From NCBI GenBank assembly GCA_011682695.1, contig JAACED010000027.1, positions 1-55,510 on the forward strand: a DNA stretch of 55,510 nt, read 5' to 3'. This DNA comes from Gammaproteobacteria bacterium. Lineage in GTDB: Bacteria; Actinomycetota; Acidimicrobiia; Spongiisociales; UBA4744. How positions within the stretch are numbered: the first letter of the stretch is position 1; each line of letters starts with the position of its first letter. Made by a program: the position numbers and the translations under genes. The notes beneath the pieces were generated by a model, which had not been told where the DNA came from, did not search any database, and saw only the letters and a list, made by a program, of their open reading frames with translations. This document shows, piece after piece, positions 34,108-42,359 of this stretch.

Positions 34108-34260
34108 GGTTCCTCCCCTCCCTTCCGGCGTGCAAACCGCCGGTCATCGAACCTCAGCTGCCGGACCCTGAGTTACAGGGCCGTAGCCTCATAACCAGAG
34201 CCACTGAAACCTAATATAGCGGGCGGATGACCAGCACATCGGCTGAAGTACACTCAAGAT
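34108..34260. promoter_or_regulatory. Divergent promoter region between hyaA and hybE
   Basis: The 153-bp spacer between the hyaA start (minus) and hybE start (plus) contains ACCCTG-agtta-CAGGG (about 34168-34183), a short dyad, and TAATATAG at 34212-34219, the most A+T-rich point, which could provide -10 elements on both strands. TACACT at 34249-34254 lies 6 nt before the hybE ATG. No known regulator box was identified. Confidence 0.4.
34249..34254 (+). promoter_or_regulatory. Candidate -10 for a leaderless hybE transcript
   Basis: TACACT is followed by CAAGAT and then ATG 34261; no ribosome site is present, so translation of a leaderless mRNA is likely if this is the promoter. Confidence 0.4.
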
Positions 34261-34698
34261 ATGGTGGATGTTGCACCACTCGTCGGCTCGGTCCAGGCAA
34301 CGTTCGAGGGGATCCATGAGCGGGTGTTTTCGGATGACCCTGCAACGAACTCGAGCCTTCACGTCGAGGTGGTCGAGGCAGTCGAGGTCGAAGGCGTCGG
34401 CACACTCATCCTCATTGCTCCATGGACGCTCATCGGTATGTTGTTTGCGGGCGAGGAGAACTATCCGACCGAGCTCACCATCGCTTCGAAGACGTATACG
34501 GTCCTGACCAACAGCATCGACGGGCTGGGTACCTATGGTGCCGTCAACCTCGTTAGAGACATCTTGGCGTTCGAAACGCAGGAGCAGGCTCGGATGGCGG
34601 CGCGTTCTCTGGCGGAGCCGTTTAGCGTTGCCGTGCGGAGAGCCTACGAATCGGCGGCGGCACCAGACCCGGACCGGCGGAGGTTTCTCGGTCTCTAG
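34261..34698 (+). CDS. HybE-like [NiFe]-hydrogenase assembly chaperone
   Basis: 145 residues. The alignment-free features match the HybE family: an N-terminal helical pair, the region LHVEVVEAVEVEG..LILIAPWTLIGMLF (APW, LIxPW position in HybE), a glycine/tyrosine segment GLGTYGAVNLVRDILAF, and the end QEQARMAARSLAEPF. HybE binds the Tat-exported small/large subunit pair and prevents early export. Its location divergent from hyaA supports this. Overall similarity is modest, so the call is not certain. A repeat begins immediately after its TAG stop. Confidence 0.6.
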   Translation: MVDVAPLVGSVQATFEGIHERVFSDDPATNSSLHVEVVEAVEVEGVGTLILIAPWTLIGMLFAGEENYPTELTIASKTYTVLTNSIDGLGTYGAVNLVRDILAFETQEQARMAARSLAEPFSVAVRRAYESAAAPDPDRRRFLGL

Positions 34699-34828
34699 TG
34701 CCTCGACAGACAACCTTTGCGGCGTTCTCCGCCTCGACACACCGCAGCGGGTGCGCCTTCGCTGTGCGGCCTTGCGAGCGACTTCCCTGACTCGGCATCG
34801 ACACCGCGAACGTTGCCTGCCAAGGCAC
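34699..34828. repeat. MITE-like interspersed repeat, copy A2
   Basis: 130 bp, starting TGCCTCGACAGACAACC directly after the hybE TAG and ending TGCCTGCCAAGGCAC. The ends are inverted (TGCCTcGaCAGaCAAC vs TGCCTtGgCAGgCAAC after reversal). The core reads GCCTCGACACACC...GGGTGCGCCTTCG. Like A1 it lies between convergent genes (hybE and hypF). Confidence 0.75.
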
Positions 34829-34881
34829 CTGAAAGTGCTGCCGTTCGACGCTCTTCCCAGAGATGTCCGGGCCTGCCCGGC

Positions 34882-37137
34882 CTAGCCGTCGCGGAGGGAC
34901 GCCGTCGCGACGGCTATTTGTCCGAGGCTGATCCCGCCGTCGTTCGGTGGCACGAGGCGGTGTACCAGTACGTCGTATCCTGCGTCATGAAGCACGTCTG
35001 TCGTCCGTTGGGTGAGCAGCCGGTTCTGGAAGCATCCGCCGGTGAGGGCGACCCTGGGGGTGTCGACGTGCTGTGCCACCCCGACGATCGACGCTGCCAA
35101 CGCATTGTGGAAACGTGCGGCGATCACGCCGGTAGCAGTCCCTCGCGTGAGGTCATCGATGATCGCATCGAGCAACGGGCCCCAGTCGAGGACCGTTCCT
35201 TCCATTCGGGGGTATGCATCGTCGATCGTCGGATCCACGGCAAACTCGAGTGCCATCGCCGCTTGTCCCTCGAAGGAGACACGTTGGTGGAGATCGAGCA
35301 GCGACGCGACGCCGTCGAAGAGACGCCCGACGCTCGATGTCTGGGGGGCACGAAATCCCGTCTGCAGCATGCGACTCAGAGGGAGCAGCTCCGCGTCCGT
35401 GAATGCCCGGCGCACCTCGGGGAGTTCAAGGGCGTCCTCGCCGAGCTGCTCCCAGAGCAACGCCAGCGCAACTCGTCTTGGCTCTGCGACGGCTGCGTCG
35501 CCACCAGGAAGCTTGAACGTTCTCAGGTGGGCCACGCGATCGAACCTCGAAGCGTCACCGAAGAGGAACTCCCCGCCCCAGACGGTTCCGTCGCTCCCGT
35601 GGCCGGTCCCGTCCCAGGTGACTCCGAGTGCCGGTCCGTCGGTCTGGTTCTCCGCAAGGCAGGAGGCCAGATGGGCATGGTGGTGTTGGACGGTGACCAG
35701 TCGATCGGTCAGGTTCGAAGAGTGAGCCCATCGCGTCGAAACGTAGTCAGGGTGTAGGTCGTGCGCGATCGCCTCCGGAGTGACGTCGTAGATTCGGAGG
35801 AAGTCGATGATGACCTTTTCGAATGCCTCCTGCGCTTCCGGTGTCTCGAGGTCCCCGATGTGCTGACCGACGAAGGCTTTTCCGTCGATCGCCAACGCGA
35901 CCGTGTTCTTCAAGTGTGCGCCTACTGCGAGAATCGGGGGAGTGGGATGCGAGAGTGGGACCGGCATGGGAGCGTAGCCGCGGGCCCTCCTCAACAGACT
36001 CGGGTGGCCATTAACGACCCAGGCCACGCTGTCGTCGACGTGCCGTTGGATTGGGCGATCGTGGACGAGGAAGCAGTCGGCGATATGGCCGAGACGCTCG
36101 ATCGCGTCTGCCGAACTCGTGCAAATCGGCTCGTCGGCCAGATTCCCACTCGTCGCGACGACCGGGAAGTCGACGCTGTCGAGCAGCAGATGATGCAGCG
36201 GTGTGTACGGCAGCATCACGCCCAGGGTCGGGTTCCCCGGTGCCACGTTTTCGGCTACGGGTGCCCCCGGTTCGCGGCGCAGCAGAACGATTGGTGCCTC
36301 AGGCGAGGTGAGTAACGCCTCCGAAACTCGATCGGTCTCGACGAGCGTCCGGACCTGATCGAGGTCACGAGCCATCAGCGCAAGTGGTTTGTCGGGCCGG
36401 GGTTTGCGGTTACGCAGTGTCGAGATCGCTCGTGCGCTACCGGCGTCGGCCATCAGGTGGAATCCTCCGAGGCCTTTCACTGCGATGATCTCGCCGGCGT
36501 TGAGTGCCGCCACGGCGCCGGCCAGTGCCTCATCGCTGCGTGCCGTGGGAAGGAATCGGTTGTCGGCAGGTTCCCACAGCTCGAGTTGCGGCCCGCAGCC
36601 CGGACAGGCGTTCGGCTGGGCATGGAAACGACGGTTTGTGGGGTCTTCGTACTCTGTGCGGCATCGGTCGCACATGGTGAATCCGGCCATGGTCGTATTC
36701 GGTCGGTCGTACGGCAGGTCGGCGATGATGCTGAACCGGGGCCCGCAGTTCGTGCAGTTGGTGAACGGGTAGCGGAAACGGCGATCCTGGGGATCGAAGA
36801 CATCGTTCATGCAAGCTGCACACGCGGCGACGTCCGGAAGGATCGAGACCGTCTTGGCTCCGTGGTAGTCACTGGCCCTGATGTGGAAGTGCTGTTCGCC
36901 GAGAGGCTCGGTCTCGACGCTGCGTATCGACTCGATGTGCGCGAGCGGGGGGTGCTCTACCGGTAGGCGATCCATGAATAGGGTGATCGCCTGCTCCGGT
37001 CCTTCCACCTCGATGAGCACCCCCCGAGTGTCGTTGACCACCCATCCGGCGAGGTCCTCCTCGGCTGCGAGGCGGTAGACGTAGGGACGGAAACCCACGC
37101 CTTGGACCGCTCCGCATATTTCGATGCGAACTCTCAC
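34882..37137 (-). CDS. hypF: Carbamoyltransferase HypF
   Basis: 751 residues. N-terminal acylphosphatase domain (IEICGAVQGVGFRPYVYRLA), two zinc-finger CxxC-x18-CxxC repeats (ACAACMNDVFDP, FTNCTNCGPRF, FTMCDRCRTEY, NACPGCGPQL), a YrdC domain with KGLGGFHLMADA, and the carbamoyltransferase domain with HLKNTVAL, HHHAHLASCLAE and TGGCFQNRLLT. It makes carbamoyl-adenylate for HypE. Transcribed toward hybE, starting at 37137 and 23 bp from the dehalogenase stop. Confidence 0.95.
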   Translation of the reverse strand: MRVRIEICGAVQGVGFRPYVYRLAAEEDLAGWVVNDTRGVLIEVEGPEQAITLFMDRLPVEHPPLAHIESIRSVETEPLGEQHFHIRASDYHGAKTVSILPDVAACAACMNDVFDPQDRRFRYPFTNCTNCGPRFSIIADLPYDRPNTTMAGFTMCDRCRTEYEDPTNRRFHAQPNACPGCGPQLELWEPADNRFLPTARSDEALAGAVAALNAGEIIAVKGLGGFHLMADAGSARAISTLRNRKPRPDKPLALMARDLDQVRTLVETDRVSEALLTSPEAPIVLLRREPGAPVAENVAPGNPTLGVMLPYTPLHHLLLDSVDFPVVATSGNLADEPICTSSADAIERLGHIADCFLVHDRPIQRHVDDSVAWVVNGHPSLLRRARGYAPMPVPLSHPTPPILAVGAHLKNTVALAIDGKAFVGQHIGDLETPEAQEAFEKVIIDFLRIYDVTPEAIAHDLHPDYVSTRWAHSSNLTDRLVTVQHHHAHLASCLAENQTDGPALGVTWDGTGHGSDGTVWGGEFLFGDASRFDRVAHLRTFKLPGGDAAVAEPRRVALALLWEQLGEDALELPEVRRAFTDAELLPLSRMLQTGFRAPQTSSVGRLFDGVASLLDLHQRVSFEGQAAMALEFAVDPTIDDAYPRMEGTVLDWGPLLDAIIDDLTRGTATGVIAARFHNALAASIVGVAQHVDTPRVALTGGCFQNRLLTQRTTDVLHDAGYDVLVHRLVPPNDGGISLGQIAVATASLRDG

Positions 37138-37160
37138 GTTCTTGTGACGTTTCGGTGCAA

Positions 37161-38015
37161 CTATCCAATCCTATGGACGAAACGGGCGATCGCCTCACCG
37201 ATCTCGTGGGGTGAGTCCTCCTGGACGAAGTGCAGACCCTTTACGGTCACCTCTTCCTGGTTCGGCCACTTTCTGCAGAACTCCCTTTGCGGGCCGGTGA
37301 GGATGATGCCGGGGTCGGTGTTGATGAACAACTTGGGGACAGGCGACGACGACAGCCATTCCGAATAGCGAGAAACGATCTGGTGCATATCGGCGGGTTC
37401 CCCGTTGATGGGGATCTCACGCGGCCAGGTCAGCGTCGGTCGACGGTCCTCTCCAGGATTCAGATAGGGCCGGCGATACTCGCTCATCTCCTCATCGGTG
37501 AGCGGGCGCATGATCGATGCCGGCAGTATCTGTTCCACGAAGACGTTCTTGTCGAGGATGATCGTTTCACCGGCAGGAGATCGCATCGCCTGGAACATCG
37601 GCCTGGCCGTTTCAGGCCACTCCTCCCATGTGACGGGACGCACGATGGACTCCATGTACGCGATGCCTTTGACGGCCGAACGGTGTCGCTCAGCCCAGTC
37701 GAAGCCGAGCCCGGAACCCCAGTCGTGGAGCACGAGGATCACACGATCTTGGACCTCGAGGGCGTCCAGGAAGGCTTCGAGATAGGCCGCATGCTCCGCG
37801 AAGCGGTACTCCGAGCCGGGGATCTTGTCCGAATCACCCATGCCGATCAGATCGGGGGCGATGCAGCGCCCGTGGCTCTCGAGGTGGGGGATGACGTTGC
37901 GCCACAGGTATGACGAGGTCGGGTTGCCGTGCAGGAACACGATCGGGTCGCCTTCACCGACCTCGATGTAGGCCATCGTGTGACCGAGTATCTCTATCTG
38001 CTTCTTGTCGTACAT
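37161..38015 (-). CDS. Haloalkane dehalogenase (LinB/DhaA-like alpha/beta hydrolase)
   Basis: 284 residues, alpha/beta hydrolase. The catalytic triad fits LinB: nucleophile Asp in LVLHDWGSGLGFDWA, acid Glu in AYMESIVRP, His in GLHFVQEDSPHEIG; the halide-stabilising Asn (HGNPTSSYLWRN) and the Trp next to the nucleophile (HDWG) are present. NVFVEQILPA and RRPTLTWPREIPI match the cap and neighbouring segments of LinB closely, so hydrolysis of haloalkanes is likely. The start was set at 38015, where GAGGAG precedes the ATG; the frame continues 15 residues further upstream. The function in the host is unknown. Confidence 0.85.
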   Translation of the reverse strand: MYDKKQIEILGHTMAYIEVGEGDPIVFLHGNPTSSYLWRNVIPHLESHGRCIAPDLIGMGDSDKIPGSEYRFAEHAAYLEAFLDALEVQDRVILVLHDWGSGLGFDWAERHRSAVKGIAYMESIVRPVTWEEWPETARPMFQAMRSPAGETIILDKNVFVEQILPASIMRPLTDEEMSEYRRPYLNPGEDRRPTLTWPREIPINGEPADMHQIVSRYSEWLSSSPVPKLFINTDPGIILTGPQREFCRKWPNQEEVTVKGLHFVQEDSPHEIGEAIARFVHRIG

Positions 38016-38153
38016 GCAGAACTCCTCATCGTTATCGTTCAAGTGAGTGATTCCGTTCAAGATAGCGAGTCACCCCGAGGTGCACCACGGAATCTCCGGG
38101 CTTCGCCGCACCCCTCCCGTCTCCCCACACGCGGTCACAAAGGGAGAAACGGG

Positions 38154-38272
38154 CCGCCGTGCCCGCCCCGTGGTCTTGTATCGCTGCCGGGTCGTGGTAC
38201 GAAGTACGAAATACGAGGTAGGTGGGTACGCGCACAGCCGCCGATCTACGCACCGGCATCACTCGGCAGGCT
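38154..38272 (-). repeat. Dispersed repeat family B, copy B2 (inverted relative to B1)
   Basis: The minus strand matches 25629-25743: shared blocks TGCCGGTG, CGTACCACGACCCGG, TACAAGACC and GGGGCGGGC. Beyond its edge at 38101-38150 the minus strand also resembles the 45-bp tandem unit (GTGCGGCGAAGCC, GGGGAGACGGGAGG). Lies in a 505-bp spacer with no gene. Its right-hand 40 bp (38233-38272) are duplicated exactly at 38397-38436. Confidence 0.6.
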
Positions 38273-38290
38273 TTTGGAGCCCGCTGAGTA

Positions 38291-38393
38291 GTGCATGGCA
38301 CGGATCTCGACGACTGTGCATCGCCGCTTGCTGCGTTCTCCGCCTCGACGCACCGCGGAGGGTGCGCCTTCGTTGTGCGGCCTTGCGAGCGAC
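38291..38393. repeat. MITE-like interspersed repeat, copy A3 (partial)
   Basis: Core CTGCGTTCTCCGCCTCGACG, then CACCGCGGAGGGTGCGCCTTCGTTG-type hairpin and CGGCCTTGCGAGCGAC, matching A1 and A2; the left end (TGCATGGCAC...) is diverged and the right end is missing, replaced by the 40-bp repeat. It sits between the two copies of that direct repeat. Confidence 0.65.
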
Positions 38394-38396
38394 GCT

Positions 38397-38436
38397 CACA
38401 GCCGCCGATCTACGCACCGGCATCACTCGGCAGGCT
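38397..38436. repeat. Exact 40-bp direct repeat of 38233-38272
   Basis: The 40-bp segment is identical at both positions, 164 bp apart, and flanks repeat copy A3. Either the A3 insertion was accompanied by duplication of this block or a recombination event copied it. Confidence 0.85.
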
Positions 38437-38465
38437 CCTGGTTCGGAGGGCCTGGCTCTGATTCC

Positions 38466-38471
38466 TATACT
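38466..38471 (+). promoter_or_regulatory. Candidate -10 of the second nuo operon
   Basis: TATACT is close to the -10 consensus; the region 18 bp upstream (TTCGGA) is only a weak -35. Downstream, GGGGC-gatgt-GCCCC (about 38482-38496) could form a leader hairpin before the nuoA start. Located just past the 40-bp repeat. Confidence 0.4.
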
Positions 38472-38520
38472 GCGTCCTCGACGGGGCGATGTGCCCCTTT
38501 GTGGCGAGAAGGGTAGGGCG

Positions 38521-38886
38521 TTGAGCGCTTACTTTCAGGACTACGTGAGTGTTGCCGCCTTTATCGGGTTGGGCGTTGTCCTCGTGCTTCTTTTCCTCGG
38601 CATTGCCGCCGTTCTTCGGCCTGCCAACCCGCATGCAGCGAAGTTGCTGACCTACGAATGCGGAGTCGACCCTGTTGGTGAAGACTGGAGCCAGAGCCAG
38701 GTTCGCTACTACATCTACGCTTTGCTGTTTCTCGTATTCGATGTCGAAGCGGTCTTCATCTTCCCGTGGGCGATCATCCTCGAGAGGCTTGGCATGTTCG
38801 GTCTTGTCGAGATGCTCATCTTCATCGGCGTGTTGACGATCGGCCTCGTGTACGCGATCCGCAAAGGGGTTCTCAAGTGGGTGTGA
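38521..38886 (+). CDS. nuoA: NADH-quinone oxidoreductase subunit A (operon 2)
   Basis: 121 residues, three membrane helices, conserved [42 protein letters not shown]. The start is a TTG at 38521 ([11 protein letters not shown]), set by the family N-terminus; no better codon gives the first helix without adding repeat-derived residues. It opens an operon of A B C D H I J K L M N. Differs clearly from the first NuoA. Confidence 0.92.
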   Translation: MSAYFQDYVSVAAFIGLGVVLVLLFLGIAAVLRPANPHAAKLLTYECGVDPVGEDWSQSQVRYYIYALLFLVFDVEAVFIFPWAIILERLGMFGLVEMLIFIGVLTIGLVYAIRKGVLKWV

Positions 38887-39374
38887 TCGAGAAGTTCGGC
38901 ATGCCGAAGCCGGTCTCGTGGTTGCTCAATTGGAGCCGCAAGTACTCGCTGTGGATGTTCAATTTCGGTCTTGCGTGTTGTGCAATCGAGATGATGGCTG
39001 CCGCGGCGCCACGCTATGACATCATGCGGTTCGGTGTGATCCCGTTTCCCGCTTCTCCACGGCAGGCCGACCTGATGATCGTGGCGGGAACGCTCACCGA
39101 CAAGATGGCCCCCTCGTTGCGCCGCCTCTACGAACAGATGCCCGACCCCAAGTACGTCATCTCGATGGGATCCTGTGCGAACAGCGGTGGCCCCTACTGG
39201 GATTCTTATTCGGTCACCAAGGGCGTCGACCAGATCATCCCCGTCGACGTATACGTCCCCGGGTGTCCTCCCCGTCCCGAGGCACTGCTCGAAGGTGTTG
39301 TCTTGTTGCAGCAGAAGATCCAGGGAGAAGACATGCAGGAGAAGTGGAGGGAGCATGAGCAACGGCCCGTCTGA
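38877..39374 (+). CDS. nuoB: NADH-quinone oxidoreductase subunit B (operon 2)
   Basis: 165 residues. N2 ligands: [18 protein letters not shown] and [12 protein letters not shown] at 38877 ([12 protein letters not shown]) is favoured because AAGGGG lies 7-8 nt upstream and MG-V is the usual NuoB start; GTG 38883 is an alternative. It overlaps nuoA by 10 bp and nuoC by 20 bp. With NuoD it forms the quinone-reducing end of an 11-subunit complex. Confidence 0.94.
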   Translation: MGVIEKFGMPKPVSWLLNWSRKYSLWMFNFGLACCAIEMMAAAAPRYDIMRFGVIPFPASPRQADLMIVAGTLTDKMAPSLRRLYEQMPDPKYVISMGSCANSGGPYWDSYSVTKGVDQIIPVDVYVPGCPPRPEALLEGVVLLQQKIQGEDMQEKWREHEQRPV

Positions 39375-39930
39375 AGCTCAGACTCCCCACGAAGTCCTCT
39401 TCGCCTACGCGGAACACGTGTACGACGTTCTCGGTTTCGCCGATCCGGTGGCGGTGCGCCATCGCACGGTCAAGGCACATGTCAAAGCAGACCGCTGGGT
39501 GGAAGCGCTCCGAAAGGCGCGGAACGATCTCGGACTCGTCTTCTTCTCGTGGTTGTCGGCGATCGACTGGTCCAATGAGGTACAGGTTGGGGACGCGCCC
39601 GCCGGTCACGTGGTGGAGCGTTTCGAGATCCTCGCAATTGTCGCCGACATCACCGAAGGGCACTGGGTGACCTTCACGACCGACGTTTCGAAAGACGACC
39701 CCCACATCGAGAGTCTCGTGTCCGTGTACAGGGGCGCCAACTGGCACGAGCGTGAAGCGTTCGAGATGTTCGGCATCGAGTTCATCGGTCACCCGAACCT
39801 GCGCAAGATCTACCTGCCGGAGGGGTTCGAGGGCAACCCGATGCGCAAGTCCTTTCCGCTGTTGAGCCGTGAACTGCGCCCGTGGCCCGGATCCGTCGAC
39901 GTCGAACCGATGCCGGAGGCGACATCGTGA
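39355..39930 (+). CDS. nuoC: NADH-quinone oxidoreductase subunit C (operon 2)
   Basis: 191 residues, 30-kDa subunit, with the signature [37 protein letters not shown]. The ATG at 39355 is preceded by GGAGG and lies 20 bp before the nuoB stop; ends 4 bp into nuoD. Contains no redox ligand. Confidence 0.92.
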   Translation: MSNGPSEAQTPHEVLFAYAEHVYDVLGFADPVAVRHRTVKAHVKADRWVEALRKARNDLGLVFFSWLSAIDWSNEVQVGDAPAGHVVERFEILAIVADITEGHWVTFTTDVSKDDPHIESLVSVYRGANWHEREAFEMFGIEFIGHPNLRKIYLPEGFEGNPMRKSFPLLSRELRPWPGSVDVEPMPEATS

Positions 39931-41117
39931 CCGTCGACCATCGCGCCATGATGCACCTTGCCGAAGCGGCAGTGTCGCTCGAACTCGAAACCCCCGAGAT
40001 GACACTGAACATCGGTCCGCAGCACCCTTCGACGCATGGCGTGCTCCGCCTCAAGGCCCGGATCGACGGAGAGCGCATCGTCGATGTGCAACCCGTCGTC
40101 GGGTACATGCACCGAGGGTATGAAAAACTCGCGGAGGTGCGCACCTACCCTCAGATCATCGCGTTGCTGAACCGGATCGATTGGGTGTCCGGGTTTGCCA
40201 ACGAGATCCCCTTCGTGGTCGCAGCGGAGCGCCTGATGGAGGTCGAGCCACCGCCGCGGGCCCAGTACATCAGGCTCATCCTGACCGAGATGGCGCGTAT
40301 CGGATCGCACTTCTTGTTCATGGCGTCCTACCCACTGGAGTTGGGCGCCGCTTCCCCGTTCTTCTTCGCGTTCCGTGAACGCGAGCGAGTCCTCGACCTC
40401 CTCGAATCGGTGACCGGAGGGCGGTTCCACCCGAACTTCAACCGGATCGGCGGTGTCAAGCCCGTGGCCGGTTCCGGTGCCACCCAGAGGAAGGTAGTGC
40501 AGGACCTCCCGAAGGGCTTTTACGCGGAGACCCAGGAGGCGATGGCGAAAGTCCTCGCCGTCTGCGACGAGCTGCACGACCTGATTGTGGGCAATGAGAT
40601 CCTATTCGCCCGGACGAAGGGCATCGGAGTGATGAGTGCCGAACTCGCCGCCGCCTACGGGGTCTCGGGTCCGAACCTGCGTGCATCGGGTGTGGAGTTC
40701 GACCTTCGCAAGACCGAGGATTACCTGCCGTATGACGACTTCGATTTCTGGGTGCCGACCGGCGAAGCGGGGGACTGTTATGACCGCTACATCATGCGGC
40801 TCCACGAGATCCGGGTGTCGGCCAAGCTCATTCTCGAGGCCATCGACGGGATCCCGGAAGGGGCGATCATCGCCAAGGTGCCGAAGGTGATCAAGCTTCC
40901 CAAGGGCGAGATCTATGTGCGGGCCGAGAACCCGAAGGGCGAGATGGGCTACTACCTGGTCTCCGAGGGTGGCACGGGTCCGTACCGGTTCAAGGTGCGC
41001 ACCGCCTCGTTCTCGAACGTATCGGTGCTTCCGGAGTTGCTCGAAGGGGTGCTGGTCCCCGACCTCATCGCCATCTTCGGCAGCTTCGACTTCGTATTGG
41101 GAGACGTGGATCGATGA
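39927..41117 (+). CDS. nuoD: NADH-quinone oxidoreductase subunit D (operon 2)
   Basis: 396 residues from the GTG at 39927 that overlaps the nuoC stop; core begins at NIGPQHPSTHGVLRL, with YMHRGYEKLAEVRTY and the C-terminal GDVDR. It lacks the long acidic N-terminal extension of the first NuoD. The gene after it is nuoH, across a 100-bp spacer with a palindrome, where nuoE, nuoF and nuoG would otherwise be expected. Confidence 0.94.
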   Translation: MTVDHRAMMHLAEAAVSLELETPEMTLNIGPQHPSTHGVLRLKARIDGERIVDVQPVVGYMHRGYEKLAEVRTYPQIIALLNRIDWVSGFANEIPFVVAAERLMEVEPPPRAQYIRLILTEMARIGSHFLFMASYPLELGAASPFFFAFRERERVLDLLESVTGGRFHPNFNRIGGVKPVAGSGATQRKVVQDLPKGFYAETQEAMAKVLAVCDELHDLIVGNEILFARTKGIGVMSAELAAAYGVSGPNLRASGVEFDLRKTEDYLPYDDFDFWVPTGEAGDCYDRYIMRLHEIRVSAKLILEAIDGIPEGAIIAKVPKVIKLPKGEIYVRAENPKGEMGYYLVSEGGTGPYRFKVRTASFSNVSVLPELLEGVLVPDLIAIFGSFDFVLGDVDR

Positions 41118-41126
41118 GCCAGTTCT

Positions 41127-41189
41127 CAGTCATCAGTTTTCAGTCTTCAGTTCCCTGCACCGTGCCGGGCGACTGTCGACTGATGACTG
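41127..41189. repeat. Palindromic element between nuoD and nuoH (operon 2)
   Basis: CAGTCATCAGT (41127-41137) and ACTGATGACTG (41179-41189) are perfect inverted arms; inside them CAGTC and GACTG continue the pairing after a 3-nt mismatch. The arms are built of CAGTnnTCAGT-like steps (CAGTCATCAGTTTTCAGTC). It resembles inserted palindromic repeats and occupies most of the 100-bp spacer before the nuoH GTG. Confidence 0.7.
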
Positions 41190-41217
41190 TTGACTTCGGC
41201 CCGCCGGAGGTGAGCCG

Positions 41218-42195
41218 GTGAGTTTCGGACTCGAACTCATCATCAAGATGGTGGTGATCTTCGCGATCGTGCCGACGACGGCGCTCGTCGTCGGATACGC
41301 CGAGCTGAAACTGTCTGCGCACATGCAGTCGCGGGTCGGCCCCTACTACGCAGGGGGCCGATGGGGGTGGGCGCAACTCATCGCCGACGGCGTGAAATTC
41401 CTCCAAAAGGAGGACATCATTCCCGACAACGCCGACCGTCCGGTGTTCTCACTCGCGCCGATCCTCGTGATGATCTCGACCGTTGCCGTGTTCCTGATCA
41501 TCCCCTTCGGTTCGAGTGCTCACGCCATCGGCCGTGACGTCGACCTGGGCATCTTCTACGCCTTGGCGATTTCCTCGGTCGGAACGCTCGGGATACTGAT
41601 GGCCGGGTGGTCTTCGGGAAACAAGTATTCGCTGATCGGCGGGCTGCGGGCCGGTGGCCAGCTGATCGCATATGAGCTGCCGATAGTGCTTGCCGTCGTG
41701 GGCGTCATCATCCAGGCGGGCACCATGTCGATGCAGGGCATCGTCGAAGCTCAGATTGCCCAGGGATGGCCGTTCGTGTTGACCCAGTTCGTGGGCTTCT
41801 TCCTGTTCCTGCTGGCGGCTCTCGCCGAGATGAACCGCACCCCATTTGATATGCCGATCGCCGAGTCGGAGTTGGTGACCGGATACCTCACCGAGTATTC
41901 GGGGTTCCGGTTCTTGTTCTTCTTCCTCGCCGAGTACGCCAGCATCTTCGCCTACTCGGCGATCGCTGCGACTCTCTTCCTCGGTGGCTGGGGCTTCTGG
42001 GGCGTAACGGGCCCGTTGGCCGGCGCGGTCATCGTGGTCGCCAAGACCCTGGCGCTCTCATTCGTGGTCATCTGGTTCCGCTGGACGTTCCCGCGCTTTC
42101 GGGAGGATCAACTGCAGGCGCTCGCATGGAAGTGGCTGGTCCCGTTGGCGCTTGCCAACATCGCCGTCACGGCAGTCTTCAAGGTGGTGTTCTGA
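41218..42195 (+). CDS. nuoH: NADH-quinone oxidoreductase subunit H (operon 2)
   Basis: 325 residues, eight membrane helices. [22 protein letters not shown] and [27 protein letters not shown] are the quinone-chamber and acidic-loop signatures. GTG at 41218 follows CGGAGG. It is shorter than NuoH1 and more like the NuoH of 11-subunit complexes, but that comparison is impressionistic. Confidence 0.93.
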   Translation: MSFGLELIIKMVVIFAIVPTTALVVGYAELKLSAHMQSRVGPYYAGGRWGWAQLIADGVKFLQKEDIIPDNADRPVFSLAPILVMISTVAVFLIIPFGSSAHAIGRDVDLGIFYALAISSVGTLGILMAGWSSGNKYSLIGGLRAGGQLIAYELPIVLAVVGVIIQAGTMSMQGIVEAQIAQGWPFVLTQFVGFFLFLLAALAEMNRTPFDMPIAESELVTGYLTEYSGFRFLFFFLAEYASIFAYSAIAATLFLGGWGFWGVTGPLAGAVIVVAKTLALSFVVIWFRWTFPRFREDQLQALAWKWLVPLALANIAVTAVFKVVF

Positions 42196-42250
42196 GTGCA
42201 CCGACTCGCAAGCGTCGCCCACGTTTCGCCGGCCATCGACGTCGGATGCT

Positions 42251-42307
42251 TCATCCTCGTCCTCGAAGCACCGCGCCGGGTGCGTCTTCGTCCTGCGTCC
42301 TTGCCTT
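42251..42307. repeat. MITE-like interspersed repeat, copy A4 (core only)
   Basis: CCTCGAAGCACCGCGCCGGG-type core with GCACC...GGTGC stem and CTTCG / CTTGCC remnants. It lies in the 164-bp spacer between nuoH and nuoI of operon 2. The outer arms are not recognisable; no gene was seen in this spacer. Confidence 0.5.
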
Positions 42308-42359
42308 CGACACCGATGACTCGGCGCTACACGCACGCTACTCACGAGACGGAGCACTA

